A DNA stretch of 53,262 nt, from NCBI GenBank assembly GCA_944321295.1, contig CALUKU010000024.1, positions 1 through 53,262 of the forward strand, written 5' to 3'. This DNA is from an uncultured Prevotella sp. GTDB lineage: Bacteria; Bacteroidota; Bacteroidia; Bacteroidales; Bacteroidaceae. How positions within the stretch are numbered: the stretch's first letter is position 1; each line of letters opens with the position of its first letter. Positions 28,538-36,984 of the stretch are shown here, one piece after another. A program made the translations under genes and the position numbers. The notes beneath the pieces were generated by a model that saw only the letters and a program-made list of their open reading frames with translations, searched no databases and was not told where the DNA came from.

Positions 28538-28981
28538 TTAAGCCAACACCTTGAATATGGCTTTCTTTATCTCGCTCTCGTCAGAGATGCATGGCGCATG
28601 GCCGTCCTGCGGGAAGAAGATGGCAAACTCTCCGGGCCTGCATGTCACGTAAGTGTCAGCCAAGCCTTCGTATTTAGTGATGTCTTTTGTTTCATTATAT
28701 TCAGCCTCCGGCAGCCTGCACAACGGTGTGTAGCCGTATGTTTCAGACGTGCTCAAGGGTATCTGTATGTCAATCATTTTCTTATGGGTTTCCAAGACGG
28801 CGGCCGCCTTGTCCTTACCCTTAGCCACTTGGACGTTGACAAACAAGTCAGCACCTTTAATCTCATGCTTTCCAGCCTCAAGAGTGTTCAAATCGTTAGC
28901 CTTGATGAACTCTACAACGTCTTTGAACAACGGATTAAGAGATGCGTATTTCTCCAAATTCTCAAGCGTATCTATTACCAT
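28538..28981 (-). CDS. YhcH/YjgK/YiaL family protein
   Basis: 147 residues matching the YhcH/EbgC cupin family throughout, with HKKMIDIQIPLSTSETYGY and the metal-site region EFAIFFPQDGHAPC. Characterised relatives include sugar anomerases (N-acetylneuraminate anomerase NanQ) and EbgC, a beta-galactosidase subunit. A role in opening or anomerising a sugar intermediate is plausible, but the substrate is unknown. It lies between the MORN gene (21 bp upstream) and glgB (33 bp downstream). The link to glgB suggests a carbohydrate setting. Confidence 0.9.
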   Translation of the reverse strand: MVIDTLENLEKYASLNPLFKDVVEFIKANDLNTLEAGKHEIKGADLFVNVQVAKGKDKAAAVLETHKKMIDIQIPLSTSETYGYTPLCRLPEAEYNETKDITKYEGLADTYVTCRPGEFAIFFPQDGHAPCISDESEIKKAIFKVLA

Positions 28982-29002
28982 AACATTAAATTTTAAAAAT
29001 GA

Positions 29003-30121
29003 TTATTGAACTCTGTTTCCTAATATATACATTCCTTGCGCCACAATACTGCCATTACGGTCTTTCTCGATGTACTTGCCGTCGCGCAGGTCGTCTTTAT
29101 ACGTACCCTCGAAACGGCGTCCGTCCTTATCAACCTCGATGGCCGCGCCGTTTCTTTTGCCATTACGGTATATGCCCTTAAACTTTGCGCCGTCGGCATA
29201 ATGGATTATTATCTCGCCGTCGAACACGCCGTCCTTGAATTTGCCTTCGTAGACGTCGCCGTTCTTCTTTGTAAGCTTACCGTGGCCGTTCTGACGGTCG
29301 TTCTTCCAGTAACCGCTATACACGTCGCCGTTTTTCCATTGCAATACGCCATAACCGTCCTTGTCGCCGCCGGTAAAATGGCCTGTGTACCTGTCGCCGT
29401 TGGCGAACGTAAAAATGCCTTCGCCTGTGCGTTTCCCGCGCAGATAATCGCCTTCGTAAACGTCGCCGTTCTGGAATTTATAAATACCCTTGCCGTTTTG
29501 CACGTCTTCAAGCCACTCTCCGGTGTAGACGTCGCCGTCGGCGTAATGGTTAGTGCCTTTACCCGAACGCAGGTTGTTCAGCCACATGCCGTCGTAGGTA
29601 GTGCCGTCGGCCCAGTCGAAAAAGCCTTTTCCGCTCTTCTGGTTGTCCTTCCATTCGCCCTCGTAGTAAGCGCCCCCGCTATACGTGTATTTTCCTTTTC
29701 CGTTGCGCTTGTCCTGGTACCACTCGCCGTCATACTTATCGCCGTTATAATAATACATCACGCCGTGGCCCTGCTGATAGTCACGGAACCACAGGCCTAC
29801 GTACTTATTATTATTGATAAAGTAATAAGTGCCACGGCCGTGCTGCTGGTCTTGAAACCACTCGCCGTCGTATTTCTCGCCGTCAGAGAACGTATATACG
29901 CCATAACCCTGGCGCTTTCCTTTCACGTAAGAACCTTCATAGGTGTCACCGTTCTTGAAAACGGTCTTCCCTTTCCCGTGAGGCTTACCCGAGGCCATCT
30001 CGCCTTGGTACATGCCGCCGTCCCTTGTTTCGCACGAACCTAAGGTGATTTTCTGCGCACTGCACACCAAAGGCATGAAACATATAATAAAAAGTAGTAT
30101 ATTAGTCTTCACTTCAGTCAT
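29003..30121 (-). CDS. Secreted MORN-repeat protein
   Basis: 372 residues from ATG 30121 (MTEVKTNIL). The longer frame upstream crosses the promoter and is rejected. A signal peptide ends at VCSAQ. The rest is about 14 consecutive 23-residue MORN repeats of the form YEGxWxxGKxxGxGxxxxxxGDx, only drifting in the last three. MORN repeats form an elongated beta array and often bind lipid or protein partners. Bacterial secreted versions are mostly uncharacterised. It heads the operon MORN-yhcH-glgB-DUF6057, all within 1-34 bp of each other, and has a full consensus promoter. Confidence 0.9.
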   Translation of the reverse strand: MTEVKTNILLFIICFMPLVCSAQKITLGSCETRDGGMYQGEMASGKPHGKGKTVFKNGDTYEGSYVKGKRQGYGVYTFSDGEKYDGEWFQDQQHGRGTYYFINNNKYVGLWFRDYQQGHGVMYYYNGDKYDGEWYQDKRNGKGKYTYSGGAYYEGEWKDNQKSGKGFFDWADGTTYDGMWLNNLRSGKGTNHYADGDVYTGEWLEDVQNGKGIYKFQNGDVYEGDYLRGKRTGEGIFTFANGDRYTGHFTGGDKDGYGVLQWKNGDVYSGYWKNDRQNGHGKLTKKNGDVYEGKFKDGVFDGEIIIHYADGAKFKGIYRNGKRNGAAIEVDKDGRRFEGTYKDDLRDGKYIEKDRNGSIVAQGMYILGNRVQ

Positions 30122-30136
30122 CTTAAAAATTATCAC

Positions 30137-30168
30137 CAAAAGTAATAAAAATTCATCAGACGCCCAAA
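30137..30168 (-). promoter_or_regulatory. Promoter of the MORN-yhcH-glgB operon
   Basis: On the minus strand TTTG (complement of 30165-30168), 20 bp spacer, then TACTTTTG (complement of 30137-30144), 16 bp before the ATG at 30121. This leaves a leader of only about 10 nt. Confidence 0.7.
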
Positions 30169-30217
30169 ATATTTCATAAAAAACTACAGCTCCATCCCAT
30201 TTATTGGGAAATATTAG

Positions 30218-30225
30218 TATCTTTG
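30218..30225 (+). promoter_or_regulatory. -7 element for the folK-like gene
   Basis: TATCTTTG about 100 bp before the ATG at 30327, divergent from the MORN promoter; the two -7 boxes are 73 bp apart. No clear -33 box. Confidence 0.5.
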
Positions 30226-30326
30226 TAAAAATATTAAACCTGGGCTTAAGGCTTCTTTTACACGAGCAAGCGGTTCTTGAAACAGGATTTAAAAGGCCGC
30301 ATGAGCCAAGGGATATTGGTTTGATT

Positions 30327-30719
30327 ATGAACGAAAAGAAAGAGCTGATATTAGCTTTAGGCAGCAATTACGAACAAGAGAAGAGCTTGGCTGACGCCAT
30401 GTCGAGGCTGCGCGACCTGTTCGGGCACGACACCATCTTCAGCAAACGGATGTGGACGGAGCCTATCGGCATTGAGTCGGAACGGTTTCTTAACTGCCTT
30501 GCCTTCACACACACTTCCCACAAACTTGAACATCTGTACAGGTCAATAAAATACCTCGAGCGGACTTGCGGCGACAGGAAACGGGCGCGAGCCAACAATA
30601 TCGTTAAGATTGACATTGACATACTGAAATACGGTGAGCTGAAGTTGCACGAAAAAGACTGGTCGCGCTATTATATTAAAGAACTGATGAAGGATTGTCC
30701 GTTCAACGACTGGATGTAA
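30327..30719 (+). CDS. FolK-like (HPPK) protein, short Bacteroidetes form
   Basis: 130 residues from ATG 30327 (MNEKKELILALGSN). The frame extends upstream, but a -7 element lies inside it. The HPPK core is recognisable: ALGSNYEQEKSLADAMSRL, IGIESERFLNCLAFT and KIDIDILKYG (metal-binding DxD). HPPK transfers pyrophosphate to 6-hydroxymethyl-dihydropterin in folate synthesis and is usually about 160 residues. The canonical RWGPRTLDIDIL loop is diverged here (RKRARANNIVKIDIDIL), as in other short Bacteroidetes members, so the activity is inferred and not assured. No folate gene is adjacent. Confidence 0.75.
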   Translation: MNEKKELILALGSNYEQEKSLADAMSRLRDLFGHDTIFSKRMWTEPIGIESERFLNCLAFTHTSHKLEHLYRSIKYLERTCGDRKRARANNIVKIDIDILKYGELKLHEKDWSRYYIKELMKDCPFNDWM

Positions 30720-30768
30720 CTTCAACCCCGACGTGCATCTTTCAATTTTACATAAGCCGCCTATTAGC

Positions 30769-30851
30769 TCGTGAAAGGCGGCAAAACAGAACGTGAAAGG
30801 CGGCATTTCAGGCTGTAAAAGGCCACGTTTTGCAACGCCGTAAAAACCGTA
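30769..30851. repeat. AAAAGGCCGC word array, locus D
   Basis: Units CGTGAAAGGCGGCAAAACAG, CGTGAAAGGCGGCATTTCAG and GTAAAAGGCCACGTTTTGC at 22-24 bp spacing, in the short gap between the folK-like gene and the M64 peptidase. Same word grammar as the other four loci. Confidence 0.65.
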
Positions 30852-30896
30852 ACCAAATCAAGCCGAATAGTATCAAATTAAATTCCACAGCAACAT

Positions 30897-32165
30897 ATGA
30901 GATTTGTTTTCATCATAATGACGTTAGCCGCGACGGCCTTTGCAAGCGCGCAAGACTTCAACGAATATTTTACCGACCGCACGTTGCGCATCGACTATAT
31001 TTTCTCCGGCAATACGGCACGGCAGGACATCAGCGTGGCCAACATTTACTCAATGCCGCATTGGTACGGAAAAAGGAAGCGGCTCGGCGACATTCCTCTT
31101 GAAGGCAACGGACAAATAACCATGCGCATACACAACAGGGACTCTGTAATTTACCGCAACTCGTTTTCCACCCTATTCCAAGAATGGCTCTCATACGACG
31201 AGGCTAAGACGGAAAAACGCTCTTTTGAAAACGTTTTCCTCATGCCAATGCCCAAGGATACGGTCGACATTACGATAGACCTGCGTGACAACAGGCGGCA
31301 AATAAGCGCAACGCTGACCCACACGGTTGCGCCTGACGACATACTCATCAGGCATACAGGCGAACGCCACGTCACGCCGTATGAAACAATACTGCAGGCC
31401 GCCGACACTACGAGATGCATCCATGTGGCATTTGTCGCCGAAGGATACACGGCCGAAGAAATGCCGATATTCATAAAAGACGCCCGAGAGGCAACCGAAG
31501 CCATATTCTCGCACGAACCGTTTAAGTCGTCACGTGAGAAATTCAACATTGTCGCCGTAAAAGCTCCGTCAGAGGAAAGCGGCACAAGCGAGCCGGCCGA
31601 AGGGATATGGAAAAACACTGCGCTGAACTCGAACTTCGACACGTTCCATTCAGACAGATACCTCACTACGCTAAACCTCTTCAAACTGCACGACCTGCTT
31701 GCCGGCACGCCTTACGAGCATATAATAATACTCGTCAACACTGATAAATATGGCGGCGGAGGAATATTCAACTCTTACGTCCTCTCGGCGGCCCACCACA
31801 CGATGTCAAAGCCTGTCATCGTGCACGAATTCGGACATAGCTTCGGCGGCCTTGCCGACGAATACGCTTACGACTTCGAGCAACTGCCTGTTTACCCGCA
31901 CGACATCGAGCCGTGGGAACCTAACATAACAACGCTTACTGACTTTAGCGGGAAATGGGAAGAAATGATAAACGCCGACACGCCCGTACCTACCCCCGCG
32001 AACGGCAATATTGACACTATCGGGATATACGAAGGGGCCGGATACAGTATTAATGGCGTTTACCGCGGAGCGCAGGACTGCAGGATGCGCTCAAACGAAA
32101 CCGGTGAGTTCTGCCCCGTTTGCCGAATGGCATTGGAGAAACTGATTAATTTTTACGCTAAGTGA
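30897..32165 (+). CDS. M64 family (IgA peptidase-like) metallopeptidase
   Basis: 422 residues with a signal peptide (cleavage after FASAQ), an N-terminal beta domain typical of M64 proteins (about 20-160), then the peptidase domain. The zinc motif HEFGHSFGGLADEY lies at about residues 309-322, with the two His ligands and catalytic Glu intact and the expected Asp/Glu downstream. C-terminal Cys in QDCRMRSNETGEFCPVCR are probably structural. The family name comes from an IgA-cleaving Clostridium enzyme; the substrate of Bacteroidetes members is unknown. Secreted or periplasmic. It overlaps the TPR gene by 4 bp (GTGA), so they are translated together. Confidence 0.9.
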   Translation: MRFVFIIMTLAATAFASAQDFNEYFTDRTLRIDYIFSGNTARQDISVANIYSMPHWYGKRKRLGDIPLEGNGQITMRIHNRDSVIYRNSFSTLFQEWLSYDEAKTEKRSFENVFLMPMPKDTVDITIDLRDNRRQISATLTHTVAPDDILIRHTGERHVTPYETILQAADTTRCIHVAFVAEGYTAEEMPIFIKDAREATEAIFSHEPFKSSREKFNIVAVKAPSEESGTSEPAEGIWKNTALNSNFDTFHSDRYLTTLNLFKLHDLLAGTPYEHIIILVNTDKYGGGGIFNSYVLSAAHHTMSKPVIVHEFGHSFGGLADEYAYDFEQLPVYPHDIEPWEPNITTLTDFSGKWEEMINADTPVPTPANGNIDTIGIYEGAGYSINGVYRGAQDCRMRSNETGEFCPVCRMALEKLINFYAK

Positions 32166-32749
32166 AAATCATTGTTACGATAATTACCTTATTGTTATGC
32201 CTGCCCGTAAACGCAGGCAAACCCAATGGCGACGACGTGCCCGACTCACGTAAGTTGGGCATGGCCATCGACTATTTCGGGGGAGGTAAGTATCACGAGG
32301 CGTTGGTCCTGTTCGTCAAACTGGATAAGAAATACAAACTTAATCCTCGTTTCAAGGCGTATATCGGAATATGCTACTACCATGAATGGGAATATGACAA
32401 GGCGTGCGAATATCTTGACGAGGCAATTCCTCACCTCGACGTCTACTCTCCCGCCGAACGCAACGTCTATTATAACGCTGCGGCGGAAAGCCATTTCCTC
32501 ATCAACGAGTTTGACAAGGCCATTCCGCTATATGAGAAACAGCTCCTCGTATGCCATGACAACGAAAAAGGGGATATATTCTACCGCCTTGGGTTTTGCC
32601 ACATGTTCTTAAACAATTGGCTCAACGCTTCAGATTATTTCAAGTCGGCACTGTCTTATTATGACAGATACTCAGCCAACGGCAAGTCTGCACGGATTAT
32701 CCAAATAAAAAACATGATTAAAGGATGTGACGACAAACTGTCAAAATAA
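32162..32749 (+). CDS. Exported tetratricopeptide-repeat protein
   Basis: 195 residues starting at GTG 32162, which overlaps the M64 stop (GTGA). A signal peptide ends near VNAG. Three to four TPR-like helical pairs follow (AIDYFGGGKYHEALVLFVKL, YHEWEYDKACEYLDEAI, LINEFDKAIPLYEKQL, FLNNWLNASDYFKSALSYYD). TPRs mediate protein contacts, so it may be a partner or adaptor of the coupled metallopeptidase; that pairing is inference from overlap. A bidirectional hairpin follows 4 bp after the stop. Confidence 0.82.
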   Translation: MKIIVTIITLLLCLPVNAGKPNGDDVPDSRKLGMAIDYFGGGKYHEALVLFVKLDKKYKLNPRFKAYIGICYYHEWEYDKACEYLDEAIPHLDVYSPAERNVYYNAAAESHFLINEFDKAIPLYEKQLLVCHDNEKGDIFYRLGFCHMFLNNWLNASDYFKSALSYYDRYSANGKSARIIQIKNMIKGCDDKLSK

Positions 32750-32752
32750 AAA

Positions 32753-32778
32753 AAAGAGATAAGCAAGCTTATCTCTTT
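32753..32778. terminator. Bidirectional hairpin between the TPR gene and tRNA-Ser
   Basis: Arms AAAGAGATAAG (32753-32763) and CTTATCTCTTT (32768-32778) with a CAAG loop. The A-run on the left and T-run on the right allow termination of both the TPR gene (+) and the tRNA (-). Confidence 0.8.
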
Positions 32779-32787
32779 CGCTCGTTG

Positions 32788-32875
32788 CGGAAGATGAGGG
32801 ATTCAAACCCCCGATACCCGTAATGGGTATACCGGATTTCGAGTCCAGCGCATTCGGTCACTCTGCCAATCTTCC
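32788..32875 (-). tRNA. tRNA-Ser (anticodon CGA)
   Basis: An 88-nt class II tRNA. The acceptor stem GGAAGAT/ATCTTCC is perfect with discriminator G. The anticodon stem CTGGA/TCCGG holds the loop CTCGAAA, giving anticodon CGA (reads UCG). The long variable arm ATACCC/GGGTAT is characteristic of tRNA-Ser. The T arm contains GGTTTGAATCC. The 3' CCA is not encoded (the gene continues CAA), so it is added post-transcriptionally. A full consensus promoter lies immediately upstream. Confidence 0.96.
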
Positions 32876-32887
32876 TTAATTCGCATG

Positions 32888-32918
32888 CAAAGGTAATACT
32901 ATTTTTTCATTCGGCAAA
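32888..32918 (-). promoter_or_regulatory. Promoter of tRNA-Ser
   Basis: TTTG (complement of 32915-32918), 19-bp spacer, TACCTTTG (complement of 32888-32895), with the tRNA 5' end 12 bp downstream. It lies in the 3' region of the yigZ gene, giving the tRNA independent expression. Confidence 0.75.
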
Positions 32919-32925
32919 AAAAATC

Positions 32926-33516
32926 TCACTCAAATGAAAGTTTTTCCAAACGTGCCTTCAATTGCGGGGCCTCTGATTTTCTGATACTGAGCTTTATCTC
33001 ACACGTGCTGTCGAAGTCTTGTGACACTATTCTTGGCTTCATCTCCTTAACTACACGCATGACGGCGTTCATCATAACATAAGGAAAACTGAACGTCACA
33101 ACTTCTTCAACCTGCCTTATTTCCACATTTGAGGCTTCCAACGCCTCGTCGGCCGCCGTCCTGTAAGCAACAATCAGTCCGCCAGTGCCAAGGTTTACGC
33201 CGCCGTAATAACGCACTACTACAACCAACACATCTGTCAGCTCACGGCTGTTTATCTGTCCGAGAATGGGCTTTCCCGCAGTGCTGCTAGGCTCTCCGTC
33301 GTCATTCGCCCTAAAAACGTCACGCTCAGGCCCTAACACATAAGCATAGCATACATGCCTTGCGTCGTAATATTTTTTGCGGTATTGCTGGATGAGCTCT
33401 TTAACCTCATCCACGCTCTCCACATGATGAGAAAAAGCGAGGAACTTACTCCTTTTCTCAGTGTAAGTTCCCTCGCCTTCATTAGTTATTGTCTTATATT
33501 CGTCTATACCCATCAA
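32926..33516 (-). CDS. YigZ/IMPACT family protein
   Basis: 196 residues of the UPF0029/YigZ family. Conserved blocks are KRSKFLAFSHHVES, RHVCYAYVLG, NDDGEPSSTAGKPILGQI and VRYYGGVNLGTGGLIVAY, followed by the small C-terminal DUF1949-type domain (about 125-196). The family is related to eukaryotic IMPACT, linked to translation and stress control. Bacterial function is not settled. The start is MMGID or MGID one codon later. It is the last protein gene of the serC-serA-DUF1015-yigZ run, 14 bp after DUF1015. Confidence 0.9.
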   Translation of the reverse strand: MMGIDEYKTITNEGEGTYTEKRSKFLAFSHHVESVDEVKELIQQYRKKYYDARHVCYAYVLGPERDVFRANDDGEPSSTAGKPILGQINSRELTDVLVVVVRYYGGVNLGTGGLIVAYRTAADEALEASNVEIRQVEEVVTFSFPYVMMNAVMRVVKEMKPRIVSQDFDSTCEIKLSIRKSEAPQLKARLEKLSFE

Positions 33517-33530
33517 TAACGTCCGAATTG

Positions 33531-34778
33531 TTATGACAGCTTGTGGATAATCAGACCCGAACGCAGTTTAGGCTCGAACCATGTAGCCTTAGGAGGCATG
33601 ATCTTGCCGCTGTCGGCAATGTCCATAATCTGCTTCATCGTTACGGGATACAATGCCAAAGCCATGCGCATCTCGCCGCTGTCAACCCTACGCTTCAACT
33701 CTTCCAAGCCGCGCAGACCGCCGACAAAGTCAATACGCTTGTCAGAACGCAAGTCCTTTATACCAAGGATTTCGTCCAAAATCAAGCGGCTCGAGATGTC
33801 AACGTCAAGCACTCCGATAGGATCGGTATCGTCAAACGTACCTGCCTTAGCGGTAAGGCTGAACCATTTGCCGTCAAGATACAATGAGAAGTTATGCAGA
33901 TGATCGGGCTTATAGATGTCAGCACCTTTCTCTACGACGTCAAAGTTCTTCTTCAAAGCGTTGATAAACTCTTCTGAAGACAACCCGTTCAAATCCTTGA
34001 CAACACGGTTGTAATCAAGAATCGTCAGCTGTGAAGCCTGGAAACATACGGCCATGAAGTAGTTGTACTCCTCAGTTCCGTTGTGATTGGGGTCTTGCTT
34101 TGCCTTCTCAGCGCCTACAAGTGCTGCTGCGGCAGAGCGGTGGTGACCGTCGGCGATATACAATGAAGGCATTGCTGCAAACTCCTTAGTAACGGTTTCA
34201 ATGTCCTTATCGTCCGAGATAACCCAGAACTGATGACGGAATCCGTCAATAGGAGCTATGAAATCATATTCGGGCGCAGTCTTGGCATACTTCATTATCA
34301 AGGCGTCCAGAACGCTGTTGTCAGGATATGCGAAGAACACCGGCTCTATATTAGCGTTGTTTACGCGGACATGCTTCATGCGGTCCTCTTCCTTATCACG
34401 ACGTGTAAGCTCGTGCTTCTTGATTACGCCGTTAAGATAATCCTCGACAAACGCGCACACAACAAGTCCGTATTGCGTCTTGCCGTTCATTGTCTGAGCG
34501 TAAATGTAATACTGCTCCTTGTCGTCTTGAACGAGCCAACCTTTCTCCTGGAACTTCTTGAAATTCTCAGCAGCCTTCTCGTACACACGCGGATCATACT
34601 CGCTTGTACCGGGCTCGAAGTCAATTTCAGGCTTTATGATATGGTAAAGGCTCTTTTCGTTGTTGCCGGCCTCAATGCGTGCCTCTTCAGAATCAAGCAC
34701 GTCATACGGTCTTGACTCTACCTCTTCAACATACTGCTTCGGAGGGCGCACGCCCTTAAAAGGTTTAATAGTTGCCAT
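33531..34778 (-). CDS. DUF1015 family protein
   Basis: 415 residues covering the whole DUF1015 family: N-terminal IKPFKGVRPPKQYVEEV...PYDVLDSEEA, central KHELTRRDKEEDR, the signature SLYIADGHHRSAAAA at about 200-214, and C-terminal DVLDVDISSRLILDEIL-type segments. Distantly ParB/Srx-like (GHHRS), it has been suggested to act as a kinase or hydrolase. In Bacteroidales and Clostridia it is repeatedly found beside serA and serC, as here, suggesting a role in or near serine metabolism. It starts 17 bp after serA ends. Confidence 0.92.
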   Translation of the reverse strand: MATIKPFKGVRPPKQYVEEVESRPYDVLDSEEARIEAGNNEKSLYHIIKPEIDFEPGTSEYDPRVYEKAAENFKKFQEKGWLVQDDKEQYYIYAQTMNGKTQYGLVVCAFVEDYLNGVIKKHELTRRDKEEDRMKHVRVNNANIEPVFFAYPDNSVLDALIMKYAKTAPEYDFIAPIDGFRHQFWVISDDKDIETVTKEFAAMPSLYIADGHHRSAAAALVGAEKAKQDPNHNGTEEYNYFMAVCFQASQLTILDYNRVVKDLNGLSSEEFINALKKNFDVVEKGADIYKPDHLHNFSLYLDGKWFSLTAKAGTFDDTDPIGVLDVDISSRLILDEILGIKDLRSDKRIDFVGGLRGLEELKRRVDSGEMRMALALYPVTMKQIMDIADSGKIMPPKATWFEPKLRSGLIIHKLS

Positions 34779-34795
34779 ATTTACTTATCTTTGCA

Positions 34796-35713
34796 TTATT
34801 TATTTACCTGGAACTTAGTGCAACCGTCGCTAAAGTAAGCGTTTATCTGCTTAGCGGCAGCTATGCCCGCGTTGATGTTTGCCTCAGCTGTCTGGGCGCC
34901 CATCTTCTTCGGCGTGCTGAAATAACGGCCTTCAAACTTAGCGAAGTCAGCGTCTGCATCGGGCTTGATGTCAGTGATATACTTCAAGTCCTCACGCTCG
35001 CCCATGAGCTTAATCAGTTCAGGTTCGTTGATAACTTCCTTGCGTGCGGTGTTGACAACTATGCCACCCTTCTTCATCATGCCGACCAAAGCATAGTTAA
35101 TGCTGCCTTTTGTTTCAGGTGTTGCAGGAATGTGCAATGAAACCACGTCGCAGTTCTTGAACAATTCTTCCTGTGAATCAACAGCATGTACGCCGGCTTC
35201 TTCAATCACAGCCTTCGGGCAGAAAGCGTCATAAGCGTAAACTTCCATGCCGAAGCCTTTAGCTATGCGTGCCACATTGCGGCCAACGTTTCCGAAAGCC
35301 AAGATACCCAACTTCTTCTCCTTAAGCTCGGTGCCTGCCTTGCCGTTAAAGAAGTTGCGGACCGTGTAAACCAAAAGACCGAAAACAAGCTCGGCAACAG
35401 CATTAGAGTTCTGTCCGGGAGTGTTCTCTACGATAACGCCCTTCTCCTTAGCGTAAGCAGTGTCAATGCTGTCATAACCGGCACCTGCACGTACGACAAG
35501 CTTCAGGTTCTTAGCTGCGTCAAGGACTTCGGGAGTAACCTTGTCAGAACGTACAATCATCGCATCAGCGTCTTTAACAGCGTCAAGAAGCTGAGCCGTT
35601 TCAGTATATTTCTCAAGAAGCACAAGCTCGTGTCCTGCACCTTCAATTTCTTTTCTAATACCTTCAACTGCTACTGCTGCAAACGGTTTTTCAGTTGCTA
35701 CTAAAACTTTCAT
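34796..35713 (-). CDS. serA: D-3-phosphoglycerate dehydrogenase, short Lys-type
   Basis: 305 residues; the first step of serine synthesis (3-phosphoglycerate to 3-phosphohydroxypyruvate, NAD). The Rossmann motif KLGILAFGNVGRNVARIA is at about 133-150 and the substrate Arg is in NTARKEVINEPEL. The active-site loop normally TPHxGA reads STPKKMGAQTAEA, so the catalytic His is replaced by Lys. This is known for a class of PGDHs that includes Entamoeba and Bacteroides enzymes. There is no C-terminal ACT domain, so no serine feedback through that module. Downstream of serC after a palindromic spacer. Confidence 0.95.
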   Translation of the reverse strand: MKVLVATEKPFAAVAVEGIRKEIEGAGHELVLLEKYTETAQLLDAVKDADAMIVRSDKVTPEVLDAAKNLKLVVRAGAGYDSIDTAYAKEKGVIVENTPGQNSNAVAELVFGLLVYTVRNFFNGKAGTELKEKKLGILAFGNVGRNVARIAKGFGMEVYAYDAFCPKAVIEEAGVHAVDSQEELFKNCDVVSLHIPATPETKGSINYALVGMMKKGGIVVNTARKEVINEPELIKLMGEREDLKYITDIKPDADADFAKFEGRYFSTPKKMGAQTAEANINAGIAAAKQINAYFSDGCTKFQVNK

Positions 35714-35751
35714 GTTATTTGATTTTTAATGGTTATTTTGTGCCAAAACGC

Positions 35752-35775
35752 AGGGGCGTACAACAATACGCCCCT
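35752..35775 (-). terminator. Palindrome between serC and serA
   Basis: AGGGGCGTA (35752-35760) and TACGCCCCT (35767-35775) form a 9-bp GC-rich stem with a 6-nt loop inside the 99-bp serC-serA gap. It could attenuate transcription into serA or stabilise the serC message. The motif GTAGGGGCGTA resembles GTAGGGACATA of the nested palindromes at 7977 and 25064. Confidence 0.5.
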
Positions 35776-35812
35776 ACGCATTTTTTGACAATCTTTATAA
35801 GAATGATTAAGA

Positions 35813-36880
35813 TTAGTGCTGAGCCTCGAAGTCCTTCATGCACTTAACAAGAGCCTGAACGCCTTCAACAGTCATGGCGTTGTAGCAGCTTGCGCGGAAA
35901 CCTCCGACTGAGCGGTGGCCCTTAATGCCGACCATGCCCTGAGAAGTAGCATACTCAAAGAACGGCTTCTCAAGTTCAGCATACTCGTCGTTCATCACGA
36001 AGCAGATGTTCATGACAGAGCGGTCCTCTGTTGCAACGGTTCCGCGGAACAGCTTGTTCCTGTCGATTTCAGAGTAGAGGATGTCTGCACGCTCAAGAGC
36101 ACGCTTGTCCATAGCCTCTACGCCGCCCATCTTCTTAATCCAACGGAGAGTTTCGAGAGCTGTGTAGATGGGAAGCACGGGAGGAGTGTTGAACATTGAA
36201 CCCTTCTCTACATGGGTCTGATAGTTAAGCATTGTCGGGATCTGACGGGGAGCCTTGCCTAAAGCGTCGTTCTTCACGATAACGATAGTAACACCTGCCA
36301 TAGAGAGGTTCTTCTGTGCTCCGGCATAGATGCAGTCATACTTAGCAACGTCAACGGGACGGCTGAAGATGTCTGACGACATGTCACCGATCAACCTTAC
36401 GGGCACATCAAGATCCTTACGGATTTCCGTACCGTAGATGGTGTTATTAGTGGTGTAGTGCAGATAGTCAACGTCAGTCGGGCAAGTCCAGTCCTTCGGA
36501 ATGAACGTATAGTTAGCGTCAGCAGAAGAAGCCACTTCAACAACTTCGCCGAAGAGCTTAGCCTCCTTCATTGCCTTCTTTGCCCAAGTACCAGTGTTAA
36601 GGTAAGCGGCTTTCTTGATGAGGAAATTATAAGGTACCATGCAGAATTCGAGTGAAGCTCCGCCGCCGAGGAAGAGAACTGAATAGCCCTCGGGAACATC
36701 GAGCAACTCCTTGACAAGCGCTTCGGCTTCGTCGATTACAGGCTGGAAATCTTTTGACCTGTGGCTTATTTCAGCCAATGACAAGCCGATACCGTTAAAG
36801 TCTAAAATCTGCTTTGCTGTGTTTTCAATCACCTCGCGGGGAAGGATTGAAGGACCTGCGTTAAAGTTGTACTTCTTCAT
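35813..36880 (-). CDS. serC: Phosphoserine aminotransferase
   Basis: 355 residues, full family length; the PLP enzyme converting 3-phosphohydroxypyruvate to phosphoserine with glutamate. It starts [16 protein letters not shown]. The glycine-rich phosphate-binding segment is [17 protein letters not shown] at about 69-85. The PLP Lys is in [13 protein letters not shown] at about 190-202. The C-terminal [14 protein letters not shown] carries the substrate Arg. It is first in the serine operon, with its own consensus promoter. The last step (serB) is not in the window. Confidence 0.97.
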   Translation of the reverse strand: MKKYNFNAGPSILPREVIENTAKQILDFNGIGLSLAEISHRSKDFQPVIDEAEALVKELLDVPEGYSVLFLGGGASLEFCMVPYNFLIKKAAYLNTGTWAKKAMKEAKLFGEVVEVASSADANYTFIPKDWTCPTDVDYLHYTTNNTIYGTEIRKDLDVPVRLIGDMSSDIFSRPVDVAKYDCIYAGAQKNLSMAGVTIVIVKNDALGKAPRQIPTMLNYQTHVEKGSMFNTPPVLPIYTALETLRWIKKMGGVEAMDKRALERADILYSEIDRNKLFRGTVATEDRSVMNICFVMNDEYAELEKPFFEYATSQGMVGIKGHRSVGGFRASCYNAMTVEGVQALVKCMKDFEAQH

Positions 36881-36915
36881 ATTTACAATAGTTTTATAAG
36901 GTTATTTCTAATTTG

Positions 36916-36947
36916 CAAAGTTACATTATTTATTCCTATTACGCAAA
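36916..36947 (-). promoter_or_regulatory. Promoter of the serine operon
   Basis: TTTG (complement of 36944-36947), 20-bp spacer, TAACTTTG (complement of 36916-36923), about 36 bp before the serC ATG. A full match to the Bacteroidetes consensus. Confidence 0.75.
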
Positions 36948-36984
36948 AAATCTAGTTAAATTATCTTAAATCAGTGACATTTTG

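Noticed and set aside
29036-30043. 335-codon hydrophobic frame opposite the MORN gene
   Set aside because: The repeat structure of the MORN gene leaves the complementary frame open. The hydrophobic repeats are the mirror image of the MORN code.
30122-30367. 82-residue N-terminal extension of the MORN frame
   Set aside because: It would overlap both divergent promoters and remove the signal peptide from the N-terminus.
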